The position numbers and the translations under genes were made by a program. Source: Fibrobacter sp. (lineage in GTDB: Bacteria > Fibrobacterota > Fibrobacteria > Fibrobacterales > Fibrobacteraceae). Taken from it: 42,205 nt of DNA. Each line of letters opens with the position of its first letter. Positions within the stretch are counted from its first letter, which is position 1. Of this stretch, positions 8,565-17,395 are shown piece by piece. Where the stretch lies: assembly GCA_012523035.1 (NCBI GenBank), contig JAAYJH010000114.1, positions 1-42,205 on the forward strand. The letters are read 5' to 3'. The notes beneath the pieces are model-generated. The model saw only the letters and a list, made by a program, of their open reading frames with translations, was not told where the DNA came from and did no database searches.

Positions 8565-10103
8565 TTAATTTTTTAGTGAAACTCCAAGCTTTTTTAGAGC
8601 ACTTGAAAGAAAATTTATCAGAGTGTTTTTTTCACTTGGATTAAAAACTATAAACCAAGCCCCCAGGAATAGGAGGATTGTAGAGCCCAAAAGAGTCCAT
8701 GCAAAGTGTAAAAATGGATTTTGGAATACATTGAAGTAAGGGAAATACAAAAGCAAGAATATAGCCAAAGTGAGTGGGATTAATTTTAGAGGCACTTGCT
8801 TAAAAAAAACAAGTTTGCTCATATTAGAATATTTCGAGGCAAAAATCACTCTAACCATCACTACCAAAAAGTCTGAGGCAATGATTCCCACAAAAACATA
8901 CAGAGGAGAAAGGCCGTTTTTTAACAAAAAATAAGATATAGGGAAAACCAATACATTCAAAACACTCAATGCGATTTCATAGTATTTAATAATCCCGATC
9001 CCCATAATTAAAAAGTTTAAGCCTCTAGCAATCATTACCAAAAGAACGGTAGCTAAAGTGAGTTGACTAAAAGCCACCGTGTACTCAGGGACATTTTTTA
9101 ACCATATCGAAAGCACAAAGGGCATCTCTACAATCAAAGGGATAGAAAAAAATGCAAACAATAAATAAGAAAACTTGCACACCGTGATGCTTTGAGAAAT
9201 TGCTTTTTTTATTTCACCGTTACCTATATTACTCATTATTTGCGGGTTAGTGGTCCTAAAAATCATATCGGAAAAAAACACCACATTTTGTCTGACTGTA
9301 ATAGAAATTCCATAGGCGGCGTTGATTAATGTTCCAAAAAACATATTCAATAAAACAGGCATCCCTTGTCCTTTGGCAATATAAGTGGATGATTCTAAAA
9401 CATTCCATCCAGAAAAACCAGCCATTTCTTTCATTAGCTTTTTGTCTATGGCTTTGAGATTGATTTTAGATTCTGGATAATAGATTCGAGAGTATAGTCT
9501 CCTCAAAGACCTTAAAATTAAAAGGATAAAAGTCAATAAAACTCCATAAGTAGCCAGTCTATCAAAAGGTGAATAAAAAAGATAAATAGCAATGGCTAGC
9601 TTCATTAAGGACTCTATAAGACTAAAAAGTGCAAAGATAAACATTTGCTCGTGAGCATTAATTAAAGAATCGTATGGGACAGTGATAATAGATAAAAAAG
9701 TGGAAACCACCATAGAGTGAAAAATGATTTTAGCGACTAATATTCGTTCCGGGTCTATTTTTAAAATTCCATTGAATAAAAAAAGCCCCGCAGCTTCTAA
9801 AATGATTACAAAAATAAAAGCAATGATAAAGTGTAAGACCATAGAAGTGTTGAAGACTCTGCTCATGGCTTCTAGGCCTTGTTTTTTTTGATGAGAGAGA
9901 TATCGCTGAGTGGCGGTACTCATGGATTTATTTAAAAATGACAGAGCACCAATGATTCCTGCCACAAGAGAAAACAAGCCGTAATCACTAGCTCCTAAAG
10001 CTTCTAAGACCAATCGTGTAGAAAACAAAGCGATAAACATGGTCGCTATCATTTTACCATACATTATAAAGGTGTTGATAATGATTTTAGAAGAGTTTTT
10101 CAT
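8565..10103 (-). CDS. Wzx-type polysaccharide flippase (MOP superfamily)
   Basis: A polytopic membrane protein of about 512 residues with roughly 12-14 membrane segments and the family opening FSTRLVLEALGASDYGLFSL. It would move undecaprenyl-linked repeat units to the periplasm, matching the polymerase-like protein at 2752-4020. I chose the ATG at 10103 (MKNSSK) because it overlaps the upstream stop as ATGA; a start at 10121 would lie further inside the upstream gene. It is the second gene of the minus-strand operon, followed by the cytidylyltransferase after about 30 bp. Confidence 0.87.
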   Translation of the reverse strand: MKNSSKIIINTFIMYGKMIATMFIALFSTRLVLEALGASDYGLFSLVAGIIGALSFLNKSMSTATQRYLSHQKKQGLEAMSRVFNTSMVLHFIIAFIFVIILEAAGLFLFNGILKIDPERILVAKIIFHSMVVSTFLSIITVPYDSLINAHEQMFIFALFSLIESLMKLAIAIYLFYSPFDRLATYGVLLTFILLILRSLRRLYSRIYYPESKINLKAIDKKLMKEMAGFSGWNVLESSTYIAKGQGMPVLLNMFFGTLINAAYGISITVRQNVVFFSDMIFRTTNPQIMSNIGNGEIKKAISQSITVCKFSYLLFAFFSIPLIVEMPFVLSIWLKNVPEYTVAFSQLTLATVLLVMIARGLNFLIMGIGIIKYYEIALSVLNVLVFPISYFLLKNGLSPLYVFVGIIASDFLVVMVRVIFASKYSNMSKLVFFKQVPLKLIPLTLAIFLLLYFPYFNVFQNPFLHFAWTLLGSTILLFLGAWFIVFNPSEKNTLINFLSSALKKLGVSLKN

Positions 10104-11272
10104 TGTTTTGAAGGACTCCAAGATTGGATGTATTGGACTACTTTTCGAGATGCTTCACCCGTCTCATTCATTTTAATGTTTTTTAGAAAAGCATTTAAGT
10201 TTTGATGATAAGTTTGAGTTGAAAAACTTTGAATTTTAGAGTTTAGCTCTTCATTATTTTTTGCTATTGGAAAGGGGAGTTTTTCAAAATCAAAATAAAA
10301 CTCTCGCTCTTTTTGATAAGCCTTTATGTCGCTTGCATATAAAAAAACAGGTTTTTTTTGAATAGAAAACTCAAACATGGTGTTGGAGTAATCGGTAATC
10401 AATATATCGCTGGCCACCAAAAGTTCTTGCATATCGGGATAGTCACTAGCGTTTATGACTTGCTTATCAAAAGTTATACAGTGAACTTGATCCACCACTT
10501 CTGGGTGCAATCGAACTAATACAATCCAAGAGGTAGCTTGGAATACTTGCATAGAGTTTAGTAATTGTTTGTAGTCTATATTGCATGCATCTAAATTAAA
10601 ACTAGATCTAAAAGTCGGAGCATATAAGATGATTTTATCTGAAGACGATAGAGAAAAGTGATTCAAGACTTTTTCTCTTATGTGAGGGGGTGTGTGTACC
10701 AGTATATCATTTCTGGGGGATCCAAAATTTAAAACCTCTCCTTGGTAAGCAAAGGCAGTGCGGTACATTTGAGTCGAAAATTCACTGTTAGAAAGCATTA
10801 AATTCACATAGCGATTGCTTAGAGTTAGTAAACGAGCGTACCTCAAACTCCCTTTATTTTGGGGATTGTCGTTGCCTAGTTTTTTAAGTGAAATAGAGCC
10901 GTGCCAAGTTTGAATGAAGAGTTGCTTAGAGCGTTTTCTAAAATAATGGACTTTGTGTTGGTTGTCTATCCATACTTGGGCTGTGGCGAGTTCATAAATA
11001 GAGCGAAAGGAGTGGTATTTGGTTTTTCTTATTTTAGAAGGAAGAGCTATGCTTAGATCTTTTAATATCCAGACTAAATCATAAGAATCATTTTCTTTTA
11101 AGAGCTCTTTGGCAATGTATTTTAAGTTACAACCATAGCCATTCCCAAAAAAATTGGAAAAAACCACTTTGTTTTTTTGTATAGGGACTAACCAGAAAAA
11201 ATAAAAAGCAAAAACTTTGGAGTAAAACTTTATTTTTCTTCGAAAAAAGACGAAAATTTTAGAGAGGGACAT
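10100..11272 (-). CDS. CDP-glycerol glycerophosphotransferase family protein
   Basis: A 390-residue family member. The N-terminal region is hydrophobic and basic, then come FSNFFGNGYGCNLKYI, TAQVWIDNQHKVHYF and QTWHGSISLKK. Later motifs are FGSPRND, LYAPTFRS, VRLHPE, YPDMQELLVASDILITDYSN and YASDIKAY. The role is transfer of glycerol-phosphate or a similar unit from a CDP donor to a membrane-anchored acceptor. It is the first gene of the operon running down to 5548 and overlaps the flippase by 4 bp. The 111 bp upstream of its start separate it from the broken SDR gene; I found no clear promoter there. Confidence 0.9.
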   Translation of the reverse strand: MSLSKIFVFFRRKIKFYSKVFAFYFFWLVPIQKNKVVFSNFFGNGYGCNLKYIAKELLKENDSYDLVWILKDLSIALPSKIRKTKYHSFRSIYELATAQVWIDNQHKVHYFRKRSKQLFIQTWHGSISLKKLGNDNPQNKGSLRYARLLTLSNRYVNLMLSNSEFSTQMYRTAFAYQGEVLNFGSPRNDILVHTPPHIREKVLNHFSLSSSDKIILYAPTFRSSFNLDACNIDYKQLLNSMQVFQATSWIVLVRLHPEVVDQVHCITFDKQVINASDYPDMQELLVASDILITDYSNTMFEFSIQKKPVFLYASDIKAYQKEREFYFDFEKLPFPIAKNNEELNSKIQSFSTQTYHQNLNAFLKNIKMNETGEASRKVVQYIQSWSPSKQ

Positions 11273-11383
11273 GGAAAATCCTTAGTATAAATCATTTTTT
11301 GGCTCTACATTCCAAATATAGACTCTCTCTAAAATATAAAAAGAGCTCTTGTGATAAAGCCCCCTTTTTATGAAATATTATTT

Positions 11384-12148
11384 TTAATAAGCAGTAAAGC
11401 CTCCATCTACAGCGATGCACTGTCCGTTCACATAAGAACTGGCATCTGATGCAAGCATCGCCGCTACGGCTGCAATTTCTGTACCTAGTCCCATTCTGGG
11501 GTTTGCACCCATTCCCGACGCAGTCATTGCCATCCCTTTTTTATTGATGTTTTTCATGAAGTCTCCAGAAGCGATATCGGTTTCTATTCCGCCTGGACAA
11601 ATAGCATTGCATCGAATGTTTTGTGTGGAATACATAAAAGCCGTGTTTTTGGTGAGGCCAACTAAAGCGTGTTTAGAAGTAGTATAAGCAGCACCTGCTC
11701 GGGCTCCACATAAACCACCAATAGAGGCTATATTGATAATGACGCCTGCTTTTTGAAGCTTCAAAAAGTGTTTCACAGCACTTCTAGTGGTATAGAATGG
11801 CCCGTTCACATTGATGTTCATGACTTTTTCCCACATTTCATCACTCACATCACTCACTGGACTAAAGTCATCCATAATTCCAGCATTGTTAATCAAAATA
11901 TCTAAGTTTCCAAAAACTTCAATAGCTTTGGTCACAATGGATTCAGCTTCGGATTGTTTTGAAATATCTGCTTAAAAAGGGATGATTTCTCCAGAAAAAT
12001 CGTGAGCTTTTTGAGCTAGCAGTTCTAATTTTTATAATCTTCGAGCGATGGCGAGTACTTTTGCTCCTTCTTTTGCAAATTTAAGTGCTATATCACTGCC
12101 CATACCAGCACTAGCTCCTGTGATGAGAGTTACTTTGTCTTTTAACAT
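11384..12148 (-). pseudogene. Classical SDR oxidoreductase interrupted by two in-frame TAA codons
   Basis: Read from the ATG at 12148, one continuous frame of 254 codons encodes a classical SDR: VTLITGASAGMG (cofactor loop), LDILINNAG, NIASIGG, an active-site YTTSKHALVG (YxxxK), ICPGGIETD and a C-terminal NGQCIAVDGGFTAY. The frame is interrupted twice by TAA, on the plus strand at 12032-12034 (after AIARRL, before KLELL) and at 11972-11974 (after GEIIPF, before ADIS). No frameshift is present. A strong GGAGG (plus-strand CCTCC at 12156-12160) precedes the start by 7 bases. Both stops replace positions where Glu, Gln or Lys is common, so each could be a single substitution. A shorter product from an internal start would lack the NAD(P)-binding loop. 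I call it a recent pseudogene; sequencing error is the main alternative. Confidence 0.8.
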
Positions 12149-12289
12149 CATACAACCTCCATATATTAATTATAAAACTATGTTTTTAATCAAAAAAAAC
12201 TTGTGAATATGAAAAGAAAGTCAATAAATCTTTACAAAAGAGAAAAATTCGAGGTTTTTATGCGCTTTCATCTTTTATAGATCAAAGAC

Positions 12290-12318
12290 TTGTATTTTAA
12301 CTGTTAATATTTTATACT
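12290..12318 (+). promoter_or_regulatory. Sigma-70-like promoter for the small cysteine peptide
   Basis: TTGTAT (12290-12295) and TATACT (12313-12318) are separated by exactly 17 bp. Transcription would start near 12325, giving a leader of about 70 nt before the ATG at 12395. The match is good but the region is very AT-rich, so chance matches are possible. Confidence 0.5.
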
Positions 12319-12394
12319 TTTAAAGTAGATTAAAAAAGTATGATGCTCATTTAAAATAAGCTGAATATGTTTGGAAAACTTAAAGGATATGATC

Positions 12395-12616
12395 ATGCAA
12401 AAAAAAGATGAAAAATTGAATGCAAAAACAGCTATAGATCTTAGTCTTCGTGAAAAACGAAAAGTTGAAATTTTAGATGCAGATGGCGAACAAACAATTG
12501 CTCTAAATCAAATGTGCGATGAGTCTTGTGACGGAGATGGCACTACAGACTACTGGGGCGTTCACGAAGGTGGCGAGTGGCATGTTTGTATTATCAAAGA
12601 CAGTTGTTCAAACTAA
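12395..12616 (+). CDS. Small cysteine-containing peptide of unknown function
   Basis: I do not recognise this 73-residue product. I chose ATG 12395 because AAAGGA at 12383-12388 is spaced about 6 bases before it; an ATG at 12389 and a TTG at 12371 are in frame but worse placed. The N-terminal 40 residues are charged and Cys-free (MQKKDEKLNAKTAIDLSLRE onwards). The C-terminal 33 residues hold four Cys (41, 45, 65, 71), plus Gly, Asp, two Trp and a Ser/Thr set (MCDESCDGDGTTDYWGVHEG and then WHVCIIKDSCSN). There is no signal peptide or membrane segment. The leader/core-like split recalls ribosomal peptide precursors, but no modification enzyme is nearby; a small metal-binding or disulfide-bonded protein is an alternative. 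It is monocistronic, convergent with otsAB. Confidence 0.65.
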   Translation: MQKKDEKLNAKTAIDLSLREKRKVEILDADGEQTIALNQMCDESCDGDGTTDYWGVHEGGEWHVCIIKDSCSN

Positions 12617-12658
12617 TTTCACTGATGGATCTCAAGACAAGTGAATTTCTCTTTGTGG

Positions 12659-14875
12659 CTAAGGAAACACCAAGTATTCTAATAGTCGAAGAACTGCTTC
12701 AGGATTTTGGAATCGATATTTAGCCAAACTCTTTCCTTTACCCACTTTAACAGTGTGTGCATGACTTGGCAGAACAGCAAATAAATCTTCGTCGGTCCTA
12801 TCATCTCCAATGGCTAAAATAAAAGGTATATCAAAGCTTTTTAAGAGTCTTTTAGCACCATCGCCTTTGTTGATTAATATGGGGCGAACCTCTACTATAT
12901 GGTTGCCTTCGAGGCAGATAAATTCCGTGTTGTTTTGGAGCTGGTGAGATAGTTTTTTCAAAAGTGTTTTTGCAATTTCTTTTCCATAAATAGGATCTGC
13001 TTTTCTGTAGTGCCACACTAAACTTGCTTTTTTTTCTTCAATAAAAGAGCCGGGGCATCTTTTTACAAATTCTCGCATGATGTTTTGGTAGGGTTCTTTC
13101 CATTGATCGTTTTGGTTCCAGTAATGATGCCACTCCGAGCCTTTTATTTTGTGGCTAGCTCCATGTTCTGCAACCAAGTGAACGGAAAGTTCTCCAAACC
13201 ATCGCTCTAAAAACTCATGATTTCTCCCTGAAATAATGACTACTTCATTATAAGAGTCAGACAATAGCCTAGATAAAACTTCATAAACTTGGGGACTAGG
13301 AATGGCTTTTTGTGGATCGGGATGAAAGGGTGAAAGTGTACCGTCGTAATCCAACAAAAAGAGTCTTTTTTCTGCATTTAAGTAATTTGTTTTAATGTTC
13401 TCCAGAATCTTTCCAACTAGAGAATCAGATCGGCTTTCCTTTTGCATTTTAGCTGCATTATGGAGAGCATGTAAAAAATCATTGGCCCATACAAAAACAT
13501 CGTAAGAGTGTATTCGTTCTTTTAAATTGGACCACAAAGAATGCTTTTCTGTGGGAGAAAGTTCAAGTGCGGTTTTAATAGTATCTGCTATTTCATCGAG
13601 ATCATTGGGGTTGATGGTCAAAGCTTCTCTAAGCTCACTTGCGGTCCCTGCCATTTCACTCAAAATTAAAACACCTGGCTCATGAGGAGGCTGACTTGCT
13701 ATAAATTCTTTGGCTACCAAGTTCATCCCATCTCGAATAGGAGTAATGAGGGCTAAATCCGACAAAGCATATAGAGCGATGAGTTCGTTTCTGTTGAGGT
13801 GTTTGTATTGATAAGTAATCGGAGTCCAATCCAGAGAGGCGAACAATCCGTTGATACGACCTACTTGAGATTCTATATCGAGTCTCATCTTTTGATAGCT
13901 AGGGATGTGGTCTCTTGACGGTACCACTACCATATTAAAAACCACCTCATTTTTATATTCTGGATATTTATTAAAAAAGTGTTCAATTGCAAGCAACCTT
14001 TCAAAGATTCCTTTGGTGTAATCCAATCGATCCACAGAAAACATGAGTCGTTTATTGGCTATGGCTTTTTGTATTGCTTTTTCTTCTATTTTAACTTTGG
14101 AAGACAGGTAATCTTGTTCAAAGGCTTGGGCATCGATTCCAATAGGAAAGGCTCCTAACCTGGTTAAACCCTCAGTGGTTGAAACCCAGTTCCCTTCTAC
14201 ATGAGAGTCTATAAATTGTAGCACGCATTGTGAAAAATGCTGCATATAGTCAAAAATATGAAAACCTATTAAATCGGCTCCTAGCACACCTAATAACAGT
14301 TCTTCTCTCCATATTCTTGGGAATTGTTTGAATATTTCATAAGATGGAAAAGGAATATGAAGAAAAAAACCAATTTCTAAAGAAGAAGAAAAGTTTCTTA
14401 ATAATTTTGGCAACAAAAGGAAGTGATAATCGTGAATCCATATGGTATCATTTGGATTTAAAAAGTTTGAAACATATTTGGAAATGGATTCATTTGCATT
14501 TTTGTATAATTTGTAGTCTTCTTTAGAAAAATCAACTAAATGTGTGAAATAGTGAAAAAGAGGCCAGATTTGATTATTACAAAATCCTTCATAAAAGCCA
14601 TCTTCTTCTTTAGATAAATGGATAGGTATAAGGTCAAAATAATTTTGATTGGCTTTTTCACTCACATGTTTTAATTCTTCTCGAGTGTCTTCAGAAATCC
14701 CAAACCACAATATTTTAGAATTGTTTTCTGTTCCTTCTTTGTTTTTATAGAGCCCTTTTGCGTACGAAAACATAGCGGAAACGAGCCCACCTGAGTTTTG
14801 TACAAGTTTTTTGTTTTCAATGTGAAAGGGTAGTCTATAAGAAATTATAATCAGTCGTCCACTATGTGGTGGCAT
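12659..14875 (-). CDS. otsAB: Trehalose-6-phosphate synthase/phosphatase fusion (OtsA-OtsB)
   Basis: A 738-residue bifunctional enzyme. Residues 1 to about 465 form a GT20 synthase (NSGGLVSAM, HDYHFLLLPKLLR, DRLDYTKGI, LALITPIRDGMNLVAKE), which joins UDP-glucose and glucose-6-phosphate. The rest is a HAD phosphatase with LLDYDGTLSPF around residue 500-512, IISGRNHEFLERWFG and AIGDDRTDEDLFAVL, which removes the phosphate to give trehalose. All HAD motifs are visible, so both steps are probably active in one cytosolic protein. It follows the GH15 gene with a 1-bp overlap (TAATG at 14873-14877), so translation is coupled. Separate OtsA and OtsB are usual in proteobacteria; the fused order resembles that of eukaryotes and some other bacterial phyla. 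Confidence 0.93.
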   Translation of the reverse strand: MPPHSGRLIIISYRLPFHIENKKLVQNSGGLVSAMFSYAKGLYKNKEGTENNSKILWFGISEDTREELKHVSEKANQNYFDLIPIHLSKEEDGFYEGFCNNQIWPLFHYFTHLVDFSKEDYKLYKNANESISKYVSNFLNPNDTIWIHDYHFLLLPKLLRNFSSSLEIGFFLHIPFPSYEIFKQFPRIWREELLLGVLGADLIGFHIFDYMQHFSQCVLQFIDSHVEGNWVSTTEGLTRLGAFPIGIDAQAFEQDYLSSKVKIEEKAIQKAIANKRLMFSVDRLDYTKGIFERLLAIEHFFNKYPEYKNEVVFNMVVVPSRDHIPSYQKMRLDIESQVGRINGLFASLDWTPITYQYKHLNRNELIALYALSDLALITPIRDGMNLVAKEFIASQPPHEPGVLILSEMAGTASELREALTINPNDLDEIADTIKTALELSPTEKHSLWSNLKERIHSYDVFVWANDFLHALHNAAKMQKESRSDSLVGKILENIKTNYLNAEKRLFLLDYDGTLSPFHPDPQKAIPSPQVYEVLSRLLSDSYNEVVIISGRNHEFLERWFGELSVHLVAEHGASHKIKGSEWHHYWNQNDQWKEPYQNIMREFVKRCPGSFIEEKKASLVWHYRKADPIYGKEIAKTLLKKLSHQLQNNTEFICLEGNHIVEVRPILINKGDGAKRLLKSFDIPFILAIGDDRTDEDLFAVLPSHAHTVKVGKGKSLAKYRFQNPEAVLRLLEYLVFP

Positions 14876-16665
14876 TAATTGTATTCCTCCTGAAAAAATG
14901 GAAGTTCCTTGGCTTGTGCTATTCGTTTGACAGCGTTCATTAAACCAACATGGCTATAGGTTTGAGGGAAATTTCCCCATTGAGATCCGTCAATAGAAAC
15001 ATCTTCACTAAAAAGTCCAAGGTGATTAGAATAATTGAATAGATTTTTGAGATGTTCTGTGGCTTCATCGACTTGTCCAACACAAGCAAGAGCCTCTGCT
15101 CTCCAAAAAGCGGTGATCAAAAAGGTATTGTCGGGGGTCCCAAAATCGTCTGCATTTTTATATCGAAAAAACAAACTATTAGGGGCAGAAAGTTCTGATT
15201 CTAAAGAACGGAGGTGTTCTAGTGCTTTATCGGGGTTTTCTTTCAAATAACCTAAAGTGATAAGTTGCAGAGTACTGGCATCGGCAACAGAGGAGTGACG
15301 GGCTTGCCCATAGCGTTTAAGCTCTGAAAAATAAGTCGATTCTAAACGATTTTTTGCCTTTTCTCTTAATTTAAGAGCTAAATTGAGAATGTCTTGATTA
15401 TGGTGTTTTTTGGCTGCTGTGATTGCCGCGTTGGCACCCGCCCAGTGGAACAAATAAGTGTAGGTATGGGCTTGTCTTAAATTTCTAAACTCCCATAGTC
15501 CAGCATCGGGTGTGTCGAAATGAGACTCCATTAATAATAGCAAATGCTTGATTAAATCTAAACTAGGGACTTCTCTATAAGACAAGAGTCTTTGATCGAC
15601 ATACAAAGGTAAAATGGCGGTGAGCATTTGGCCATATACATCGAATTGTTGTTGAATGTTGGCATTGTTGCCCAGTCGAACAGGGCCGCTATCAAAGTAA
15701 CCTTCCCAGTCTAAATTGTATTCATCGGGAACAGGCTTTCCAGTTAAAGTATAAAGAGGTGAGATTTTATCTTTAGATTTACTAATAATGTTTTCAAGAT
15801 AATGAAAGTATCGCTCCATTTCATTAAAGTGACCAATATCTGCAAAAGCACGGATAGTATAATAAGAGTCTCGCATCCATGAATATCTATAATCCCAGTT
15901 TCTACCGGAATGTAAAGACTCTGGTAAAGAGCTGGTTCCTGCAGCTATAATAGCTCCAGTATCATCAAACTGATGCAGTTTTAAAATCAGGGCAGAGCGT
16001 ATGACTTCTCTTTGAAAAATACCATGAATAGAAGTAGATTTAACCCATTCTCTCCAGTATCTAGTAGTGAGATGTAAAAATCGATCTCCAGTTTCTACAA
16101 TAGGAGCCTCTAAAGGAGGCCCATAAGAAAAAACAAGCCAGGCCGTTTCTGACAATAAAAGTTCTTCTTCTTCTTTGATATAGCTTAAAGATAAATTGGT
16201 GGTAAGCCTTGTAGTGGCACCCATGCCCAAAAAGAGCAAATGATTGCTCCCTTGAGTGACTTCAATTTGGTTTTTATTTTTTGGGATTGCAGGGAGGCAT
16301 TTGATTAGAAGTTTTGGATTGCCCGATAGTTTTTCTATTTTTCTAAATAGCATGTTTGGCATAAATCTTCGTCCATGTTCTGCAAAACGGGGAGCAAAAT
16401 CAGTGACTCGAATTTCACCTTCTTGGGTGGCTATTTCGGTACATAAAACATTAGTGTTTTCTTTGTAGTATTGTTTGATTGGGATGGCATTTGGGGGGAC
16501 TAATTGGAAAACACCACTTTCGGGTTTGGAGCTCAATAGATTTCCAAATATAGGATAAGAATCAAATCGAGGCATACACAACCATCTCACAGAAGCAAGA
16601 GTGTCTATGTATCCCATATAGGAACAATTGCCTATCACACCCATGTTATATTTATGAGAAGTCAT
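14875..16665 (-). CDS. GH15 glycoside hydrolase (glucoamylase/trehalase-like)
   Basis: A 596-residue protein with the N-terminal beta domain often found on bacterial GH15 enzymes (GNCSYMGYIDTLASVRWLCM) and a GH15 (alpha/alpha)6 catalytic domain: GRNWDYRYSWMRDSYYTIRA near residue 260, PVRLGNNANIQQQFDVYG, PDAGLWEFRN with the likely general acid Glu near 394, and ITAFWRAEALA with the likely general base Glu near 523. Family members include glucoamylases, dextran glucosidases and actinobacterial trehalases. No signal peptide is present, so it acts in the cytosol. Its pairing with otsAB suggests trehalase or maltooligosaccharide hydrolysis as part of trehalose balance. The start at 16665 has AAGGAG six bases upstream. 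Exact substrate unresolved. Confidence 0.88.
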   Translation of the reverse strand: MTSHKYNMGVIGNCSYMGYIDTLASVRWLCMPRFDSYPIFGNLLSSKPESGVFQLVPPNAIPIKQYYKENTNVLCTEIATQEGEIRVTDFAPRFAEHGRRFMPNMLFRKIEKLSGNPKLLIKCLPAIPKNKNQIEVTQGSNHLLFLGMGATTRLTTNLSLSYIKEEEELLLSETAWLVFSYGPPLEAPIVETGDRFLHLTTRYWREWVKSTSIHGIFQREVIRSALILKLHQFDDTGAIIAAGTSSLPESLHSGRNWDYRYSWMRDSYYTIRAFADIGHFNEMERYFHYLENIISKSKDKISPLYTLTGKPVPDEYNLDWEGYFDSGPVRLGNNANIQQQFDVYGQMLTAILPLYVDQRLLSYREVPSLDLIKHLLLLMESHFDTPDAGLWEFRNLRQAHTYTYLFHWAGANAAITAAKKHHNQDILNLALKLREKAKNRLESTYFSELKRYGQARHSSVADASTLQLITLGYLKENPDKALEHLRSLESELSAPNSLFFRYKNADDFGTPDNTFLITAFWRAEALACVGQVDEATEHLKNLFNYSNHLGLFSEDVSIDGSQWGNFPQTYSHVGLMNAVKRIAQAKELPFFQEEYN

Positions 16666-16814
16666 AAATATCTCCTTGGTTTACAGCTGTGCTAATAAAG
16701 GTAAAAAAAATAAAAAAAGCACAGTAGAAAATTAAATAATGAAAAAAGGGTTTATTAAAACTTAATTAAATAAAATAGAAAAAGAGAGAGTCAATAGCAT
16801 AAATCGTAGTTTAG

Positions 16815-16846
16815 AAAATAAAAAGCCCACCGATGAAGGTGGACTT
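16815..16846 (-). terminator. Rho-independent terminator of the PAS-gene operon
   Basis: The arms AAGCCCACC (16823-16831) and GGTGGACTT (16838-16846) form a 9-bp stem with one G-U pair and a six-base loop. On the minus strand it is followed by a T-rich run (plus-strand A-rich 16815-16822). It lies just downstream of the PAS gene stop at 16871 and would end the operon beginning at 19589. Confidence 0.8.
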
Positions 16847-16870
16847 GTTGTATATAAGGAAGTTCAAAAA

Positions 16871-17395
16871 TTAAAGGGCTACTTCTTTGCGAGTGTAGTT
16901 TTCATTTAAAACAGATTCGGCACAAGCAGGGCAATAAGAAGGCAAATGAATCCGTTGTTTTTTGACTATGCTTTTTAACTGCATACCACATATATCGCAT
17001 TTTGAAAGTTGCAAAATAGAAGCTTGTTTTCCTGTCGGAGTGACAGAAACACTTTCTTTAATAGAATTTGTAAGCTTTTGAATTCTATTTTGATAAATCA
17101 TTTCTCCATTTTTATTTTGGACTACATCTCGGGAAATGCTGCATTTGAAGCTTCGTCCTTTACGGTTCTTTAGACGCGTGACAAAATGAATGTTCGCACT
17201 TTCATCTTGTGGGGTGTTTTGATAAGTGTCCCAGTCTTTGTGATGGCGATACAAGTCTTTGATATAATGCCATTGGACTTCTTTTTCTTCAAATCCAAAA
17301 AACTTGCAAAAGTTTTGATTGGCTCGCAAAAGACGGCCATGTTCATTCACTTCGCAAAAAGCTGTTTTTTCGTTTTGTGTATTTAGAGTTTTCAT
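16871..17395 (-). CDS. PAS-domain protein with C-terminal zinc-motif
   Basis: A 174-residue protein. Residues about 8-108 form a PAS sensory domain (EVNEHGRLLRANQNFCKFFG, then DRD-like SISRDVVQNKNGEMIYQNRI), which in this family binds small ligands or mediates contacts. The C-terminus has two CxxC pairs (Cys133/136 in CDICG and Cys155/158 in CPAC), a likely zinc site. There is no kinase, GGDEF or DNA-binding domain, so it may be an adaptor or a soluble sensor. The start overlaps the upstream lipoprotein stop (ATGA at 17392-17395) and has GGAGG six bases upstream. It is the last gene of the TIGR02147-type operon. Confidence 0.75.
   Translation of the reverse strand: MKTLNTQNEKTAFCEVNEHGRLLRANQNFCKFFGFEEKEVQWHYIKDLYRHHKDWDTYQNTPQDESANIHFVTRLKNRKGRSFKCSISRDVVQNKNGEMIYQNRIQKLTNSIKESVSVTPTGKQASILQLSKCDICGMQLKSIVKKQRIHLPSYCPACAESVLNENYTRKEVAL

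Noticed and set aside
11384-12148. Stop-codon reassignment (TAA read as an amino acid)
   Set aside because: Many intact genes in the window end in TAA at the expected family lengths, for example hisS, mdh and licD, so a general reassignment is excluded.
12618-12645. Weak hairpin TTCACT/AGTGAA after the small peptide gene
   Set aside because: Only six base pairs with a 16-nt loop and a broken T-run; not convincing as a terminator.
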